Shown here piece by piece: positions 42,189 through 51,524 of a stretch of 64,000 bases of DNA (positions are counted from its first letter, which is position 1; each line of letters begins with the position of its first letter). Source of the DNA: Clostridia bacterium (GTDB lineage: Bacteria > Bacillota > Clostridia > Christensenellales > CAG-917); the NCBI GenBank assembly GCA_017461985.1, contig JAFTSA010000004.1, forward strand, positions 62,001 to 126,000, written 5' to 3'. Made by a program: the position numbers and the translations under genes. Below the pieces are notes generated by a model that saw nothing but the letters and a program-made list of their open reading frames with translations, had not been told where the DNA came from and did no database searches.

Positions 42189-44321
42189 ATGGACCTGTTG
42201 CTCAAACTTCGAAAAGCATATCCAGACCGCTACAGTGAGATCAAAAAAGCTCACGATTTCGCACGGGAAGCCCACGAAGGGCAAAAACGCAGTTCAGGAG
42301 AGGATTATTTCATCCATCCTTGCGCCGTTGTTGAAATCCTTGCGGACTTCGGCTTTGACAGCTCAACCGTCATAGCCGCGTTTTTGCACGACGTTCTTGA
42401 GGACACTCCCGTCACCGCAGACGAACTTCGTGATATGTTCGGTGCAGAAATATTGTCCCTTGTTGAAGGCGTCACCAAGCTGGACAAACTGCAATTCAAC
42501 AACCGCGAAGAAGCACAGGCAGAAAACTTCCGCAAACTGTTTATGGCCCTTGCAAGAGACCTCCGTGTCATCATCATCAAGCTTGCGGACAGATTGCACA
42601 ATATGCGCTCGCTGGAGTATTTGCCTCCCGAAAAGCAACAATACATTTCAAAGGAAACCTTGGACATTTACGCTCCTCTTGCAGGCAGACTTGGTATCTC
42701 TTTCTTCAAGTGTGAACTTGAAGACCTTGCAATGAAATACCTTTATCCTGCGGAATATGAGGACATAGTGTCCCGCACTCAAGAGATAAGACGTCAAAGT
42801 CAAGTGTTTTTGGAGCAAATCTGCAACACCCTCACCGAAGAATTGAAAAATCTGGGCATTCATGGTGAAGTCAACGGCAGACCTAAGCACTATTATTCCA
42901 TATTCAAAAAGATAAGAAAGGCAAACATTGACATAGACCAAGTCTACGACTTGCTTGCCGTCCGCATAATCACGGATTCAGTGAAGGATTGCTACACCCT
43001 CCTTGGCCTTGTCCACAATCTTTGGAAGCCTATGCCGGGCAGATTCAAGGATTATATCGCAATGCCCAAGGCAAACAACTATCAATCCTTGCACACCACC
43101 GTGGTGACAGGCTTCAACGAAACCTTTGAAATCCAAATCCGCACCTACGAAATGCACAAGATTGCGGAATATGGTATCGCCGCTCACTGGAAATACAAAG
43201 AGGGCAAAACCTCTGGGGTGGAGAGCGATATGGAAAGCAAAGTCCGTTGGCTTCGTGAAGTTATGGACGCAGAGAAGGACGCAGGTGGCGCAAGAGAATT
43301 TATGGACGCCATCCGCATCAACGTCTTTGACGACGAAGTCTTTGTGTTCACCCCCAAGGGCGACGTCTATGACTTGCCCGTCAACTCCACGCCCATTGAC
43401 CTTGCCTACAAGATTCACTCTGAAGTGGGCAACCACTGTACAGGTGCAAAGGTCAACAAAAAGATGGTCACTTTGTCCACAAAATTGCAGACAGGCGACA
43501 TTGTTGAACTTATAACACAACAAAACAGCAGACCTTCACTTGACTGGCTCAAGTTTGTTCGCACCTCAAGCGCTCGCTCACGTATTCGTGCATATTTCAA
43601 GAAAGAGCAGAGGGAAGAGAACGTCCGTCGTGGCAAGGATATGCTTGAAAGAGAATCCCGCAGACGTGGCTATGCCCTCAGTGATTTGTTGTCAGTTTCA
43701 GCACTTCCCGGCATATTGCAACGTATGACAATGACCAGCGAAGAGGACCTTTACGCCAACGTTGGTTTTGGTGGCGTCACCACCAATCAAGTGCTGACAA
43801 AACTTGTCGACGCCTACCGTAAAGAGCATCCTATCGAAACGATTGAAGTGCCCGTCGTTGCAGAGAAGAAAGTGCAAAAACACTCAAAAACAGGCATTCT
43901 AATCGGTGGAGATTCATCTTTCACCGTCCGTATGGCACACTGTTGCTCACCTGTCCCCGGAGATGAAATCGTTGGATATATATCTCGTGGCAGAGGCGTT
44001 GCAATCCACCGCAAGGATTGCCCCAACGTGGCAGGACTTGGCAAGGAAAGACTTATTGAAGCCAGCTGGGACAACAGCGGAGCAGAGTCCTTCAGCGCAA
44101 CTCTCCACATCATATCTGAAGACAAGAGTGGACTTCTTGCTCAAATCACCGCATACATTGCCGCTGCAAAGATTTCAATCACCAGCGCAACAATCAAAAC
44201 AGACAATGCACAAGGCACTGCCGAAACAGTCATTTCAATACTCATCAATAACGCAAACGAGGTTGATGACTTGATGGGCAGAATCCGCAACCTTAGCGGA
44301 GTAATCGAGGTGTATAGATGA
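42189..44321 (+). CDS. rel: Bifunctional (p)ppGpp synthetase/hydrolase Rel
   Basis: Rel makes and degrades the stringent-response alarmone (p)ppGpp. The HD hydrolase domain shows H43, H67-D68 and E71-D72 (FLHDVLEDT). The synthetase domain has GRPKHYYSIFKKI and YQSLHTTV. The TGS domain (VFTPKGDVYDLP), a zinc-finger-like segment (HCCSPVPGDEIVGYI) and a C-terminal ACT domain follow. At 710 residues it is a full-length long RSH enzyme, and both catalytic domains look intact. Confidence 0.96.
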   Translation: MDLLLKLRKAYPDRYSEIKKAHDFAREAHEGQKRSSGEDYFIHPCAVVEILADFGFDSSTVIAAFLHDVLEDTPVTADELRDMFGAEILSLVEGVTKLDKLQFNNREEAQAENFRKLFMALARDLRVIIIKLADRLHNMRSLEYLPPEKQQYISKETLDIYAPLAGRLGISFFKCELEDLAMKYLYPAEYEDIVSRTQEIRRQSQVFLEQICNTLTEELKNLGIHGEVNGRPKHYYSIFKKIRKANIDIDQVYDLLAVRIITDSVKDCYTLLGLVHNLWKPMPGRFKDYIAMPKANNYQSLHTTVVTGFNETFEIQIRTYEMHKIAEYGIAAHWKYKEGKTSGVESDMESKVRWLREVMDAEKDAGGAREFMDAIRINVFDDEVFVFTPKGDVYDLPVNSTPIDLAYKIHSEVGNHCTGAKVNKKMVTLSTKLQTGDIVELITQQNSRPSLDWLKFVRTSSARSRIRAYFKKEQREENVRRGKDMLERESRRRGYALSDLLSVSALPGILQRMTMTSEEDLYANVGFGGVTTNQVLTKLVDAYRKEHPIETIEVPVVAEKKVQKHSKTGILIGGDSSFTVRMAHCCSPVPGDEIVGYISRGRGVAIHRKDCPNVAGLGKERLIEASWDNSGAESFSATLHIISEDKSGLLAQITAYIAAAKISITSATIKTDNAQGTAETVISILINNANEVDDLMGRIRNLSGVIEVYR

Positions 44322-44935
44322 CCGAAATCAAACGAATTAGAGTAGGCCAACTTCTCACAAACTGCTACGTCGTTTCCAAAAACGGCGTTGCTTTTGTTAT
44401 TGACGTAGGGGCAAATGCAAAAAAGGTAAAGGACTATTGCGACAGCCAAAACTTAAAAGTTGAAGGGATTTTGCTCACCCACGGCCACTATGACCACGTA
44501 GGAGCAGTGAAGGAGTTTCAAGACTTGACTGACGCAAAGATCTACGTCAGCACCCTTGACGGCACTCTTGCAAATGACCGCAGAAATATGGCAATAGAAA
44601 TGGGCTGTGTTATGGACCCTTTCACCCCTGATGTCCTTCTTGAAGACGGAGATCATATCACCATAGGTGATATGGACGTCACAGTCATTTCCACCCCCGG
44701 CCACACCTCAGGAGGAGTATGTTTTGTCCTTGAAGACCAAATCTTCTCAGGAGACACACTCTTTCAAACCTCTTACGGCAGAACAGACTTGCCCACAGGC
44801 AACTACAATGAATTGAAAAAATCAATCCACAAACTTTTCGCCCTTGACGGAGACTTTAAAGTGCACCCCGGTCACGGCTTTTCAACCACCCTTGATGACG
44901 AAAGAAAGCACAATATGATCAACTTCGATGATTAA
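44318..44935 (+). CDS. MBL-fold metallo-hydrolase (YqgX/glyoxalase II-like)
   Basis: This 205-residue metallo-beta-lactamase fold protein has the metal motif HGHYDH (H55, H57, D59, H60), then TPGHTSGG, FSGDTLF and a late PGHG. It resembles the short glyoxalase II-like family (YcbL/YqgX). The substrate is unknown. It overlaps rel by 4 nt (ATGA) and hemZ by 8 nt. The position after rel is common in Firmicutes. Confidence 0.9.
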   Translation: MTEIKRIRVGQLLTNCYVVSKNGVAFVIDVGANAKKVKDYCDSQNLKVEGILLTHGHYDHVGAVKEFQDLTDAKIYVSTLDGTLANDRRNMAIEMGCVMDPFTPDVLLEDGDHITIGDMDVTVISTPGHTSGGVCFVLEDQIFSGDTLFQTSYGRTDLPTGNYNELKKSIHKLFALDGDFKVHPGHGFSTTLDDERKHNMINFDD

Positions 44936-46322
44936 TTTTATTGCAATAGAAGACAACTACACCAACGACCTTATGGAACTTGTCCGCGCCCTCAACGGCA
45001 GATTGGACAAGGACTTTGACCTATCCTTGAAATATGAGTTTGATGGGGATAGAATGCTTGTTTCTGTAGTATTAGGTGAAGAAAATAGGACATACAGCAC
45101 TGAGTATGACGTGACAGCCAAGGACAAGATGGAAAGAAAGCGTCTTGAAAAACGCTACCTCAAAGAATCCATCTATAATGCAGTGGTTAATTACGCAGAC
45201 GTATCACTCCCTTATGGTTGTCTTACAGGCATCCGCCCCACCAAACTGTTTAGAGAGTTAGGTGCAAGAGCAAGGGATATGTTTGAAAATGAGTTTTCAG
45301 TGTCCAAAAAGAAGGCGGATTTGGTTGAAACCACAGTGAGAGTGCAAGAGCCCGTCCGCAACGACGGTGATGGCCACGACGTCTTCGTTTTCATACCTTT
45401 TTGCCCCACAAGATGTGCCTATTGCTCCTTTGTGTCCGTTGCAATTGACAAGCAAAAGAAACTCATTGAGCCCTACGTCAACTGCCTTCTTCAAGAGATT
45501 GAATTTTTAAAAGAAGTGGTTGAAAAAAAGGCTCTCAAAATCCGCACGGTGTATGTGGGCGGAGGCACTCCTACCTCAATACCCACTGAATATTTGGACA
45601 AAATCCTCAGCGCACTCGTGCCTTTCAAACCCTTTGAATTCACCGTTGAAGCAGGACGGCCCGACACCATCAATTCCAGCGTTCTAAACGTGTTAAAGAA
45701 GAACGGAGTCACCAGAATTTCCGTCAATCCTCAAACCTTCAACGATGCCACCTTAGAGCGTATAGGACGCCGTCACAAGGCAGAAATGGTAGAAGAAGTC
45801 TATCGTGAAGCCAAGGACGATTTTGACGTCAATATGGACCTTATCGCAATGCTCCCCGGTGAATCCCTTGAGGACTTCAAACGCACCGTTGACAAGGCAG
45901 TAGAACTTGACGCCGAAAACGTCACCGTCCACACTCTGTATCTCAAAAAAGGCTCGGCGCTGAAAGTGGATGGCTATCAATCAGTGGACAACGACACTGC
46001 CGAAAAAATGGTGGACTATGCCTACACCGCACTCACAGGAGCAGGCTACGTGCCGTACTATATGTACCGCCAAAAATATACAAGCGGAAACCTTGAAAAC
46101 GTGGGTTACGCAAAACCCGACAAAATTTGCGTGTACAACGTTGACATTATGGAAGAGGACACCTCAATCCTCGCAGCAGGCGCAGCCGCAATCTCCAAAA
46201 AGTGGGACAAATCAATCAATCTAATCACCCGAAACGCCAATTTCAAAGAGCCTCTTGAATACGTCAAGCATTTTGACACGGTTATGGAGCGTCAACGCGC
46301 TTTCTGGCTTGAAGAGGAATAA
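44928..46322 (+). CDS. hemZ: Radical SAM coproporphyrinogen dehydrogenase-like protein HemZ
   Basis: This 464-residue radical SAM protein has the cluster C159, C163, C166 (CPTRCAYC) after an N-terminal domain of about 150 residues, which is typical of HemZ rather than HemN. VGGGTPTS and EAGRPDT are further family motifs. It is thought to act in anaerobic oxidation of coproporphyrinogen III; some HemN-like proteins are haem chaperones instead. No other haem genes are nearby. Confidence 0.88.
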   Translation: MINFIAIEDNYTNDLMELVRALNGRLDKDFDLSLKYEFDGDRMLVSVVLGEENRTYSTEYDVTAKDKMERKRLEKRYLKESIYNAVVNYADVSLPYGCLTGIRPTKLFRELGARARDMFENEFSVSKKKADLVETTVRVQEPVRNDGDGHDVFVFIPFCPTRCAYCSFVSVAIDKQKKLIEPYVNCLLQEIEFLKEVVEKKALKIRTVYVGGGTPTSIPTEYLDKILSALVPFKPFEFTVEAGRPDTINSSVLNVLKKNGVTRISVNPQTFNDATLERIGRRHKAEMVEEVYREAKDDFDVNMDLIAMLPGESLEDFKRTVDKAVELDAENVTVHTLYLKKGSALKVDGYQSVDNDTAEKMVDYAYTALTGAGYVPYYMYRQKYTSGNLENVGYAKPDKICVYNVDIMEEDTSILAAGAAAISKKWDKSINLITRNANFKEPLEYVKHFDTVMERQRAFWLEEE

Positions 46323-46396
46323 GGGCTAGCAAAGGATAAAACCTCAAAATAAGGCAAAAATCATAGAAAATTCCTTGAAAAACGCCCTCAAAACGT

Positions 46397-46425
46397 TTTA
46401 CAAATAATTTTTTATATGATAATAT
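46397..46425 (+). promoter_or_regulatory. Promoter of rpsO
   Basis: TTTACA (46397-46402), 17 nt, TAATAT (46420-46425). It leaves a leader of about 80 nt before the start codon. Confidence 0.6.
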
Positions 46426-46449
46426 AATCAACGTACTTTCTACAAGGTC

Positions 46450-46493
46450 TAGATAATCTCCAAATCTCCACTTTGTTGAAAGCGAATCATCTA
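46450..46493 (+). promoter_or_regulatory. Possible structured leader of rpsO
   Basis: In the leader, TAGAT (46450-46454) can pair with ATCTA (46489-46493), enclosing a CTTTG...AAAG hairpin. The downstream strand lies just before the ribosome binding site (46503-46507). S15 represses its own mRNA in several bacteria through varied leader structures, so this is a plausible site; no known motif was matched. Confidence 0.35.
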
Positions 46494-46514
46494 TCCAAAG
46501 AAGGAGGCAAAAAA

Positions 46515-46778
46515 ATGGATAAGACAACAAAGCAAGAAATCATCGCAAAGTACGGCCGCTCAGAAGGCGACACCGGTTCACCCGAAGTTCAAATCGCATT
46601 GCTCACAGCAAGAATCAACGAACTCACTGAACACCTCAAGGTTCACAAGAAGGATCACCACTCACGTCGTGGTCTTCTCCAACTCGTTGGTCAAAGAAAG
46701 AACATGCTCAACTATCTCAAGGATACAGACATTGAGCGTTATCGTGCAATCATTGCAGCACTGGAACTTCGTAAGTAA
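46515..46778 (+). CDS. rpsO: 30S ribosomal protein S15
   Basis: S15 binds the central domain of 16S rRNA. The sequence has [31 protein letters not shown] and [13 protein letters not shown], all conserved. GGAGG (46503-46507) is placed for the ATG at 46515, giving 87 residues. The in-frame ATG at 46473 would start within the leader and is rejected. It is followed by an attenuator-like terminator and pnp, the standard order. Confidence 0.97.
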   Translation: MDKTTKQEIIAKYGRSEGDTGSPEVQIALLTARINELTEHLKVHKKDHHSRRGLLQLVGQRKNMLNYLKDTDIERYRAIIAALELRK

Positions 46779-46784
46779 AAAATC

Positions 46785-46816
46785 AAGCGGGCGGTTTTGT
46801 CGCCCGCTTATTTTTA
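46785..46816 (+). terminator. Terminator/attenuator between rpsO and pnp
   Basis: AAGCGGGCG (46785-46793), GTTTTGT loop, CGCCCGCTT (46801-46809), then ATTTTTATT. No separate promoter for pnp is obvious, so partial read-through is likely. Confidence 0.85.
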
Positions 46817-46829
46817 TTGAAAAACAATA

Positions 46830-46847
46830 GGGGATGATGGAATCCCC
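46830..46847 (+). promoter_or_regulatory. Hairpin in front of the pnp ribosome binding site
   Basis: GGGGAT-GATGGA-ATCCCC, immediately before AGAAGGAG and the pnp ATG at 46863. In Escherichia coli PNPase controls its own mRNA through a leader hairpin; a similar role here is an inference. Confidence 0.4.
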
Positions 46848-46862
46848 AGAAGGAGAATATAA

Positions 46863-48977
46863 ATGGAAAGAAAAATTTTCAAAACAACACTCGGCGGCAG
46901 AGAACTCGTCATTGAAACAGGCGCATACTGTGGCCAAGCAAACGGCAGTTGTATCGTCCGCTGTGGTGATACAGTCGTCATGGTCAACGCAACCATGGCA
47001 AAAGCACCTCGTGAAGGAATGGACTATTTCCCTCTCGGAGTCGACTATGAAGAAAAGATGTATGCCGTAGGCAAAATCCCCGGCGGTTTCAAGAAGAGAG
47101 AAGGCAGAGCATCAGACAAAGCCATCCTCACCAGCCGTCTTATCGACAGACCCATCCGTCCTTTGTTCCCCAAGGGACTTTACAATGACGTGACAGTCAT
47201 CGCAACCGTCCTTTCAGTTGACGTCAACATTTCACCCGAAGTCCTCGGCATGATTGGAAGCTCAGTTGCACTCTCAATTTCAGACATTCCCTTTGCAGGC
47301 CCCACCGGTTCAGTGGTTGTTGGCTACGTTGATGGTGAATACGTCATCAACCCCGACCTTGAACAAAGAGCCAAGTCAAAGCTTCATTTGAACCTTGCAG
47401 GCACCAAAGATGCAATCATGATGGTTGAAGCAGGTGCAAACATTATTTCAGAAAAGGAAATGCTTGATGCAATCCTCTTCGGTCACGAAGAAATCAAAAA
47501 GCTCGTCGCATTCATCGAATCAATCCAAGCAGAAGTGGGCAAACCCAAGGCAGAAGTTGAACTTGAAAAGATCCCCGAAGACATCGACGCAGCAGTCCGC
47601 GCATACGCAAATGAAAAGATGGATGCAGTCCTCGAAAACTTTGACAGAAGTGCCCGTGAAGTTGCAGAAGATGCACTTGACGAAGACGTCCTCGCACACT
47701 TTGCAGACGATTTCAACGACGTTGCAAAGAAGACCAAGTTCATCCTTGACAGCCTCTACTATTTGAAGAAAGAAAAGGTCAGAGCAAAGATCGTCAACGA
47801 CGGTGTCCGTCCCGACGGCAGAACACTCACCGAAATCAGACCTATCTGGTGTGAAGTCGGTATGCTCCCTAGAGTCCACGGCAGTGCAGTGTTCACCCGT
47901 GGCCAAACCCAAGCAATGACAACCTGTACTCTCGGCACAATCAGCGAAGTGCAAAAGCTGGAAGGTCTTGATGAAGACTACTACAAGAGATATATGCACC
48001 AATACAACATGCCCGGCTACTCAACAGGCGAAGCAAAGCCCTTGAAGAGCCCCGGCAGACGTGAAATCGGTCACGGCGCACTTGCAGAACGCTCACTTGA
48101 ACCCGTCCTTCCCAGCGAAGAGGAATTCCCCTATGCAATCCGCACAGTCAGTGAAATCCTTTCATCAAACGGTTCAACCAGCCAAGCATCAGTGTGTGGC
48201 AGCACCCTTGCGCTTATGGATGCAGGCGTGCCCATCAAAGCACCCGTAGCAGGCGTTGCAATGGGCCTTATCAAAGACACCGAAAGCGGAAAGGTTGCAG
48301 TCCTCACGGACATCCAAGGCCTTGAAGACTTCCTCGGCGATATGGACTTTAAGGTTGCAGGCACCACCGAAGGCATCACCGCAATCCAAATGGACATCAA
48401 GATCAAGGGCATTGACGAAGCAATCTTGACAAGAGCACTTGAACAAGCACGTCAAGGCAGACTTCACATCCTCTCCAAGATGATGGAAGTCATCGACGCA
48501 CCCAGAGCAGACCTCAGCAAATGGGCACCCAAGATCGTGTCATTTGCAGTTGATCCCGACAAACTTGGCGACATCATCGGCAAGGGTGGCAAGACCATCA
48601 ACAAGATCATCGAAGAAACCGGCGTCAAGATTGACATCAGTGAAGACGGCACAGTGTTTGTTGCATCAAATGACGCAGCAGCAATCAAGAAGGCACGCAC
48701 CATCATTGAAAACATCGTCCGTGACGTTGAAATCGGCGATATCTATGAAGGCAAAGTTGTCAAGATCATGGAAAATGACAAGGGACAATTTGGCGCAAGC
48801 GTCAACTTTGCACCCGGCAAAGACGGCATGATCCACATCTCAAAACTTTCAAAGGAAAGAGTAGAGAAGGTGACAGACGTTGTCAACGTTGGTGACACAG
48901 TTCTCGTCAAAGTCATCAAGATCGATGAAAAGCACCGCGTTGATCTTATGTTGAAAGAGGTCATCAAAAAAGCCTAA
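46863..48977 (+). CDS. pnp: Polynucleotide phosphorylase
   Basis: PNPase degrades RNA 3'-5' with phosphate. Two RNase PH-like domains (start KTTLGGRELVIETG; second core GMLPRVHGSAVFTRGQTQ) flank a helical linker. The FFRR-type motif appears as LIDRPIRPLFPKG. The KH domain (IIGKGGKTINKI, about residues 570-580) and the S1 domain (GDIYEGKVVKIM to the C-terminus) close the protein at 704 residues. It is one of three RNA-decay enzymes in this window. Confidence 0.97.
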   Translation: MERKIFKTTLGGRELVIETGAYCGQANGSCIVRCGDTVVMVNATMAKAPREGMDYFPLGVDYEEKMYAVGKIPGGFKKREGRASDKAILTSRLIDRPIRPLFPKGLYNDVTVIATVLSVDVNISPEVLGMIGSSVALSISDIPFAGPTGSVVVGYVDGEYVINPDLEQRAKSKLHLNLAGTKDAIMMVEAGANIISEKEMLDAILFGHEEIKKLVAFIESIQAEVGKPKAEVELEKIPEDIDAAVRAYANEKMDAVLENFDRSAREVAEDALDEDVLAHFADDFNDVAKKTKFILDSLYYLKKEKVRAKIVNDGVRPDGRTLTEIRPIWCEVGMLPRVHGSAVFTRGQTQAMTTCTLGTISEVQKLEGLDEDYYKRYMHQYNMPGYSTGEAKPLKSPGRREIGHGALAERSLEPVLPSEEEFPYAIRTVSEILSSNGSTSQASVCGSTLALMDAGVPIKAPVAGVAMGLIKDTESGKVAVLTDIQGLEDFLGDMDFKVAGTTEGITAIQMDIKIKGIDEAILTRALEQARQGRLHILSKMMEVIDAPRADLSKWAPKIVSFAVDPDKLGDIIGKGGKTINKIIEETGVKIDISEDGTVFVASNDAAAIKKARTIIENIVRDVEIGDIYEGKVVKIMENDKGQFGASVNFAPGKDGMIHISKLSKERVEKVTDVVNVGDTVLVKVIKIDEKHRVDLMLKEVIKKA

Positions 48978-49426
48978 AAACGCACTATTTGGCGAATAAC
49001 TTCGTCAAGTTCAAATCCCACGAGCAGTCACGTACGCCAAGTACGCTCCTGTCCGTGGGATTTTTCTTTCCTTGTTCTTCATCCAAATATTGCGTTTTTA
49101 TAAAATGTTTTTTCGCGCTCTTCATCAATTTATTGCGTTTTTAGATAACGTATGGTTTATTAGGGGCGTACTTATACAAGCACTTACTTGTTGCGTGACG
49201 GAACGCGAGGAGCAGCGGCGACGAGGAAGGGAGCGCCGAGCACCAGACGAGAGTACGAAGTTGCGGGTGCGCTGTGATTTTTTGCACCAACGCAACGAGT
49301 GGCATAATGAGGCGACGTCGCTTAATGTGCGAGAGCCGAGTGTGTCCCCACCCGAAGGGTTTTGCGGATAGCAAACGGGGGAAACACGTGAGGAAGGGGG
49401 ACATATTCTTGATATGTTCGCACTCA
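48978..49426. other. 449-base gene-free region between convergent pnp and deacetylase genes
   Basis: It begins with the pnp terminator (49013-49071). The remaining bases, about 49080-49420, are purine- and G-rich with several local helices: TTTGC-GGATA-GCAAA (49363-49377) and GGACATAT-TCTTG-ATATGTTC (49399-49419), the first enclosed by GTGT...ACAC. No frame on either strand has a ribosome binding site or a plausible protein. It may be a structured RNA or an interspersed repeat. Confidence 0.5.
49013..49071 (+). terminator. Terminator of pnp with long loop
   Basis: AAATCCCACG (49013-49022) pairs with CGTGGGATTT (49054-49063), followed by TTCTTTCC. The 31-nt loop contains a second small hairpin, CGTAC-GCCAA-GTACG. 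Confidence 0.8.
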
Positions 49427-50158
49427 TTAATTTATCACGTTGCTCACGGTGTCGGCTTTGAGGCCGACACTTTTTATATATTCAAGGATTTGGGGTAGGG
49501 CAGAGAGGGTGGCTTCTGTAGGGTGCATAAGCACAAGGTCACCGGCCTTTATATCTTTAGTCGCGCGGGCGAAGATGAGGTCTTTGTCCTGGTCACGCCA
49601 GTCGATAGTATCCCTCGTCCACATAATGACTTTGTAGTTTAGGCTTTCGCAGGCAGTGAACATATCCTTGCCCACAGCCCCTGAGGGAGGGGCAAAAAGT
49701 TTGCTGTTTTTGTAGTCTGGAAAGTCTTTGAGATAGGCGTCTATGAGCCTTTCAGCAAGGGTGATTTCATCCACGTTTTTATCGTAATTGAGGGTGCTAT
49801 GGTCACGATGAAGATAACCGTGATTGCCTATCTCCATGCCCATATTGTAGAGCCGTATGAGGGCAGTCCCGTTCCTTTCAACCCACTTGCCTCCAACAAA
49901 GAAAGTTGCACGAAATCCGTGTTCAACAAGCAATTCCGCTATTTTAAGTGTCGTTTCTGCGTTTTCATACACGTTGAACATAAGTGCAACGCTTCCTGAA
50001 TTTTCATCTCCAACGTAGATTGCAGAGGTGGGCTCTACATCGGTTTCTTTTGGTGCAACCGCCCACAGTGTGACCGCAAAAGTGCTGACAAGGACGGCAA
50101 GGATGACCACGTTTGAAACAGCAGTGAAGACCTTAGATTTTTTCCAGTTGAATTTCAT
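49427..50158 (-). CDS. YlxY-like polysaccharide deacetylase family protein
   Basis: This 243-residue protein has an N-terminal membrane anchor (about residues 10-34) and a NodB-fold domain outside the cell. Conserved pieces are FRATFFVGG, MEIGNHGYLHRDHSTLN with the two metal histidines, LFAPPSG, MWTRDTIDWRDQD and LMHPTEATLSALP. The TFDDG motif that carries the catalytic and metal aspartates is replaced by MFNVYEN, so normal deacetylase activity is doubtful. B. subtilis has the order pnp-ylxY-mlpA; here the same three families are neighbours but this gene is inverted. The ribosome binding site is weak. Confidence 0.8.
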   Translation of the reverse strand: MKFNWKKSKVFTAVSNVVILAVLVSTFAVTLWAVAPKETDVEPTSAIYVGDENSGSVALMFNVYENAETTLKIAELLVEHGFRATFFVGGKWVERNGTALIRLYNMGMEIGNHGYLHRDHSTLNYDKNVDEITLAERLIDAYLKDFPDYKNSKLFAPPSGAVGKDMFTACESLNYKVIMWTRDTIDWRDQDKDLIFARATKDIKAGDLVLMHPTEATLSALPQILEYIKSVGLKADTVSNVIN

Positions 50159-50170
50159 ATTCTAAAATAT

Positions 50171-50199
50171 GTTTACGGAGCGGGGGTTATGTGTTATAA
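50171..50199 (+). promoter_or_regulatory. Promoter of the M16 peptidase gene
   Basis: TTTACG followed after 17 nt by TATAAT (centred near 50196), in the divergent region between the deacetylase and the peptidase. Confidence 0.6.
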
Positions 50200-50240
50200 T
50201 AACCATATATTTCCTGCATCTGCAGGCAAGGACGGACTAT

Positions 50241-51494
50241 ATGAGAAAAATCATCACCTTTGACAGCGGACTTAAAGTGGTGCTTGTGCCCAACACCGCA
50301 GTGCGCAGTGTTTCAATCGGCATATTTGTCAACGCAGGCACCGAGTATGAAACCTCTCGTGAAGCAGGCATCTCCCACTTCATTGAGCACATGGTTTTCA
50401 AGGGCACGGCCACAAGAAGTGCCTTTGACATTGCCAACGAAACGGACAGCATTGGCGCACTCATCAACGCCTACACCACAAAGAGCCACACCTGTTTCTA
50501 CACAACTTCTCTTGACACCCACATGGAGAAGTGCTTTGAGGTGCTGACTGATATGTATCTCAACCCCAAATTTGACCCTGCCGACCTTGAAAGCGAAAGG
50601 AAGGTTGTCTTTGAGGAAATCAACGAAAGTGACGATATGCCTGACGACGTTTGCCTTGAAACGCTGATGAATTCTCGCTACGAAGGACACCCTCTCGGCA
50701 AGCCTATTTTGGGATATAAGGAAGCCCTTTCAAAACTTAATAGGGAAGACCTCTTCGACTATATGAAACGCAGATACACCCCCGACAACACAGTAGTGGC
50801 ATTTGCAGGCAACGTTGATGAAAGCGCCTGTGTCGCCCTCGTCAACAAATATCTTGAAAGCAAACTGACCAAATCCCAGTCTTCAAGAGTCCACACCGCC
50901 CACAACACCACAGCGGTATATAACGGCGTCAAAAAGGACATTTCACAAGCCCACATAGCAATCGCATTCCCCTCATACGGATTTGGTGATGAGGGCCTTT
51001 ACACCCTCAATCTTATGAACGCAGTTTTTGCAGCGGAAATGTCCTCAAGGCTTTTTCAAAGCATACGTGAAAAACTTGGACTTTGCTACACAATCTCCGG
51101 CTCATCATCTGCCTATGAAAAGAACGGAGCATATATCATCTACACCGCAACAAGCCCCGAAAATACCGAGGCAGCCCTCCGTGCAATCAAAAAGGAAATA
51201 GATCTTCTCGTAGAAAAGGGTATCACCGAAGAGGAGTTGAAAAAGGGCAAGGAGCAACTGAAGACCTCTCTTGTTTTAGGACAGGAATCAACAAGCGCAA
51301 TGATGCGTGCATTTGGCAGATACGCATCCATCACAGGCGAACTATACGACACGGATAGAATGCTGGAATTCTATGATTCTGCCACCATAGAGGACATAAA
51401 CGAAGTGGCAAAATACGTCTTCAATTTCGACAAAGTGACCTTGTCAATCGTGTCTGGAAATCCCCCCGAAAACGCCCTTGATTTCTTGAAATAA
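50241..51494 (+). CDS. M16-family zinc peptidase (MlpA/YmxG-like)
   Basis: This 417-residue insulinase-family peptidase has the inverted zinc motif HFIEH (H46, E49, H50) and the downstream glutamate E125/E126 in VVFEEINES. A second, non-catalytic domain follows with SRLFQSIREKLGLCYTI, which matches the conserved RRxxxY-type region. AAGGA lies upstream of the ATG at 50241; the 24-codon extension to 50169 overlaps the promoter. Homologues near pnp in Bacillus affect processing of exported enzymes. It is followed by a strong terminator. Confidence 0.9.
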   Translation: MRKIITFDSGLKVVLVPNTAVRSVSIGIFVNAGTEYETSREAGISHFIEHMVFKGTATRSAFDIANETDSIGALINAYTTKSHTCFYTTSLDTHMEKCFEVLTDMYLNPKFDPADLESERKVVFEEINESDDMPDDVCLETLMNSRYEGHPLGKPILGYKEALSKLNREDLFDYMKRRYTPDNTVVAFAGNVDESACVALVNKYLESKLTKSQSSRVHTAHNTTAVYNGVKKDISQAHIAIAFPSYGFGDEGLYTLNLMNAVFAAEMSSRLFQSIREKLGLCYTISGSSSAYEKNGAYIIYTATSPENTEAALRAIKKEIDLLVEKGITEEELKKGKEQLKTSLVLGQESTSAMMRAFGRYASITGELYDTDRMLEFYDSATIEDINEVAKYVFNFDKVTLSIVSGNPPENALDFLK

Positions 51495-51524
51495 TAGAGG
51501 CAAACGGCAAAAAACCGCAAAAAG

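Noticed and set aside
49072..49427. Open frames on both strands in the pnp-deacetylase gap (Arg/Glu-rich on plus, Ser-rich on minus)
   Set aside because: No ribosome binding sites, low-complexity composition and RNA-like helices suggest chance frames in a structured or repeated element.
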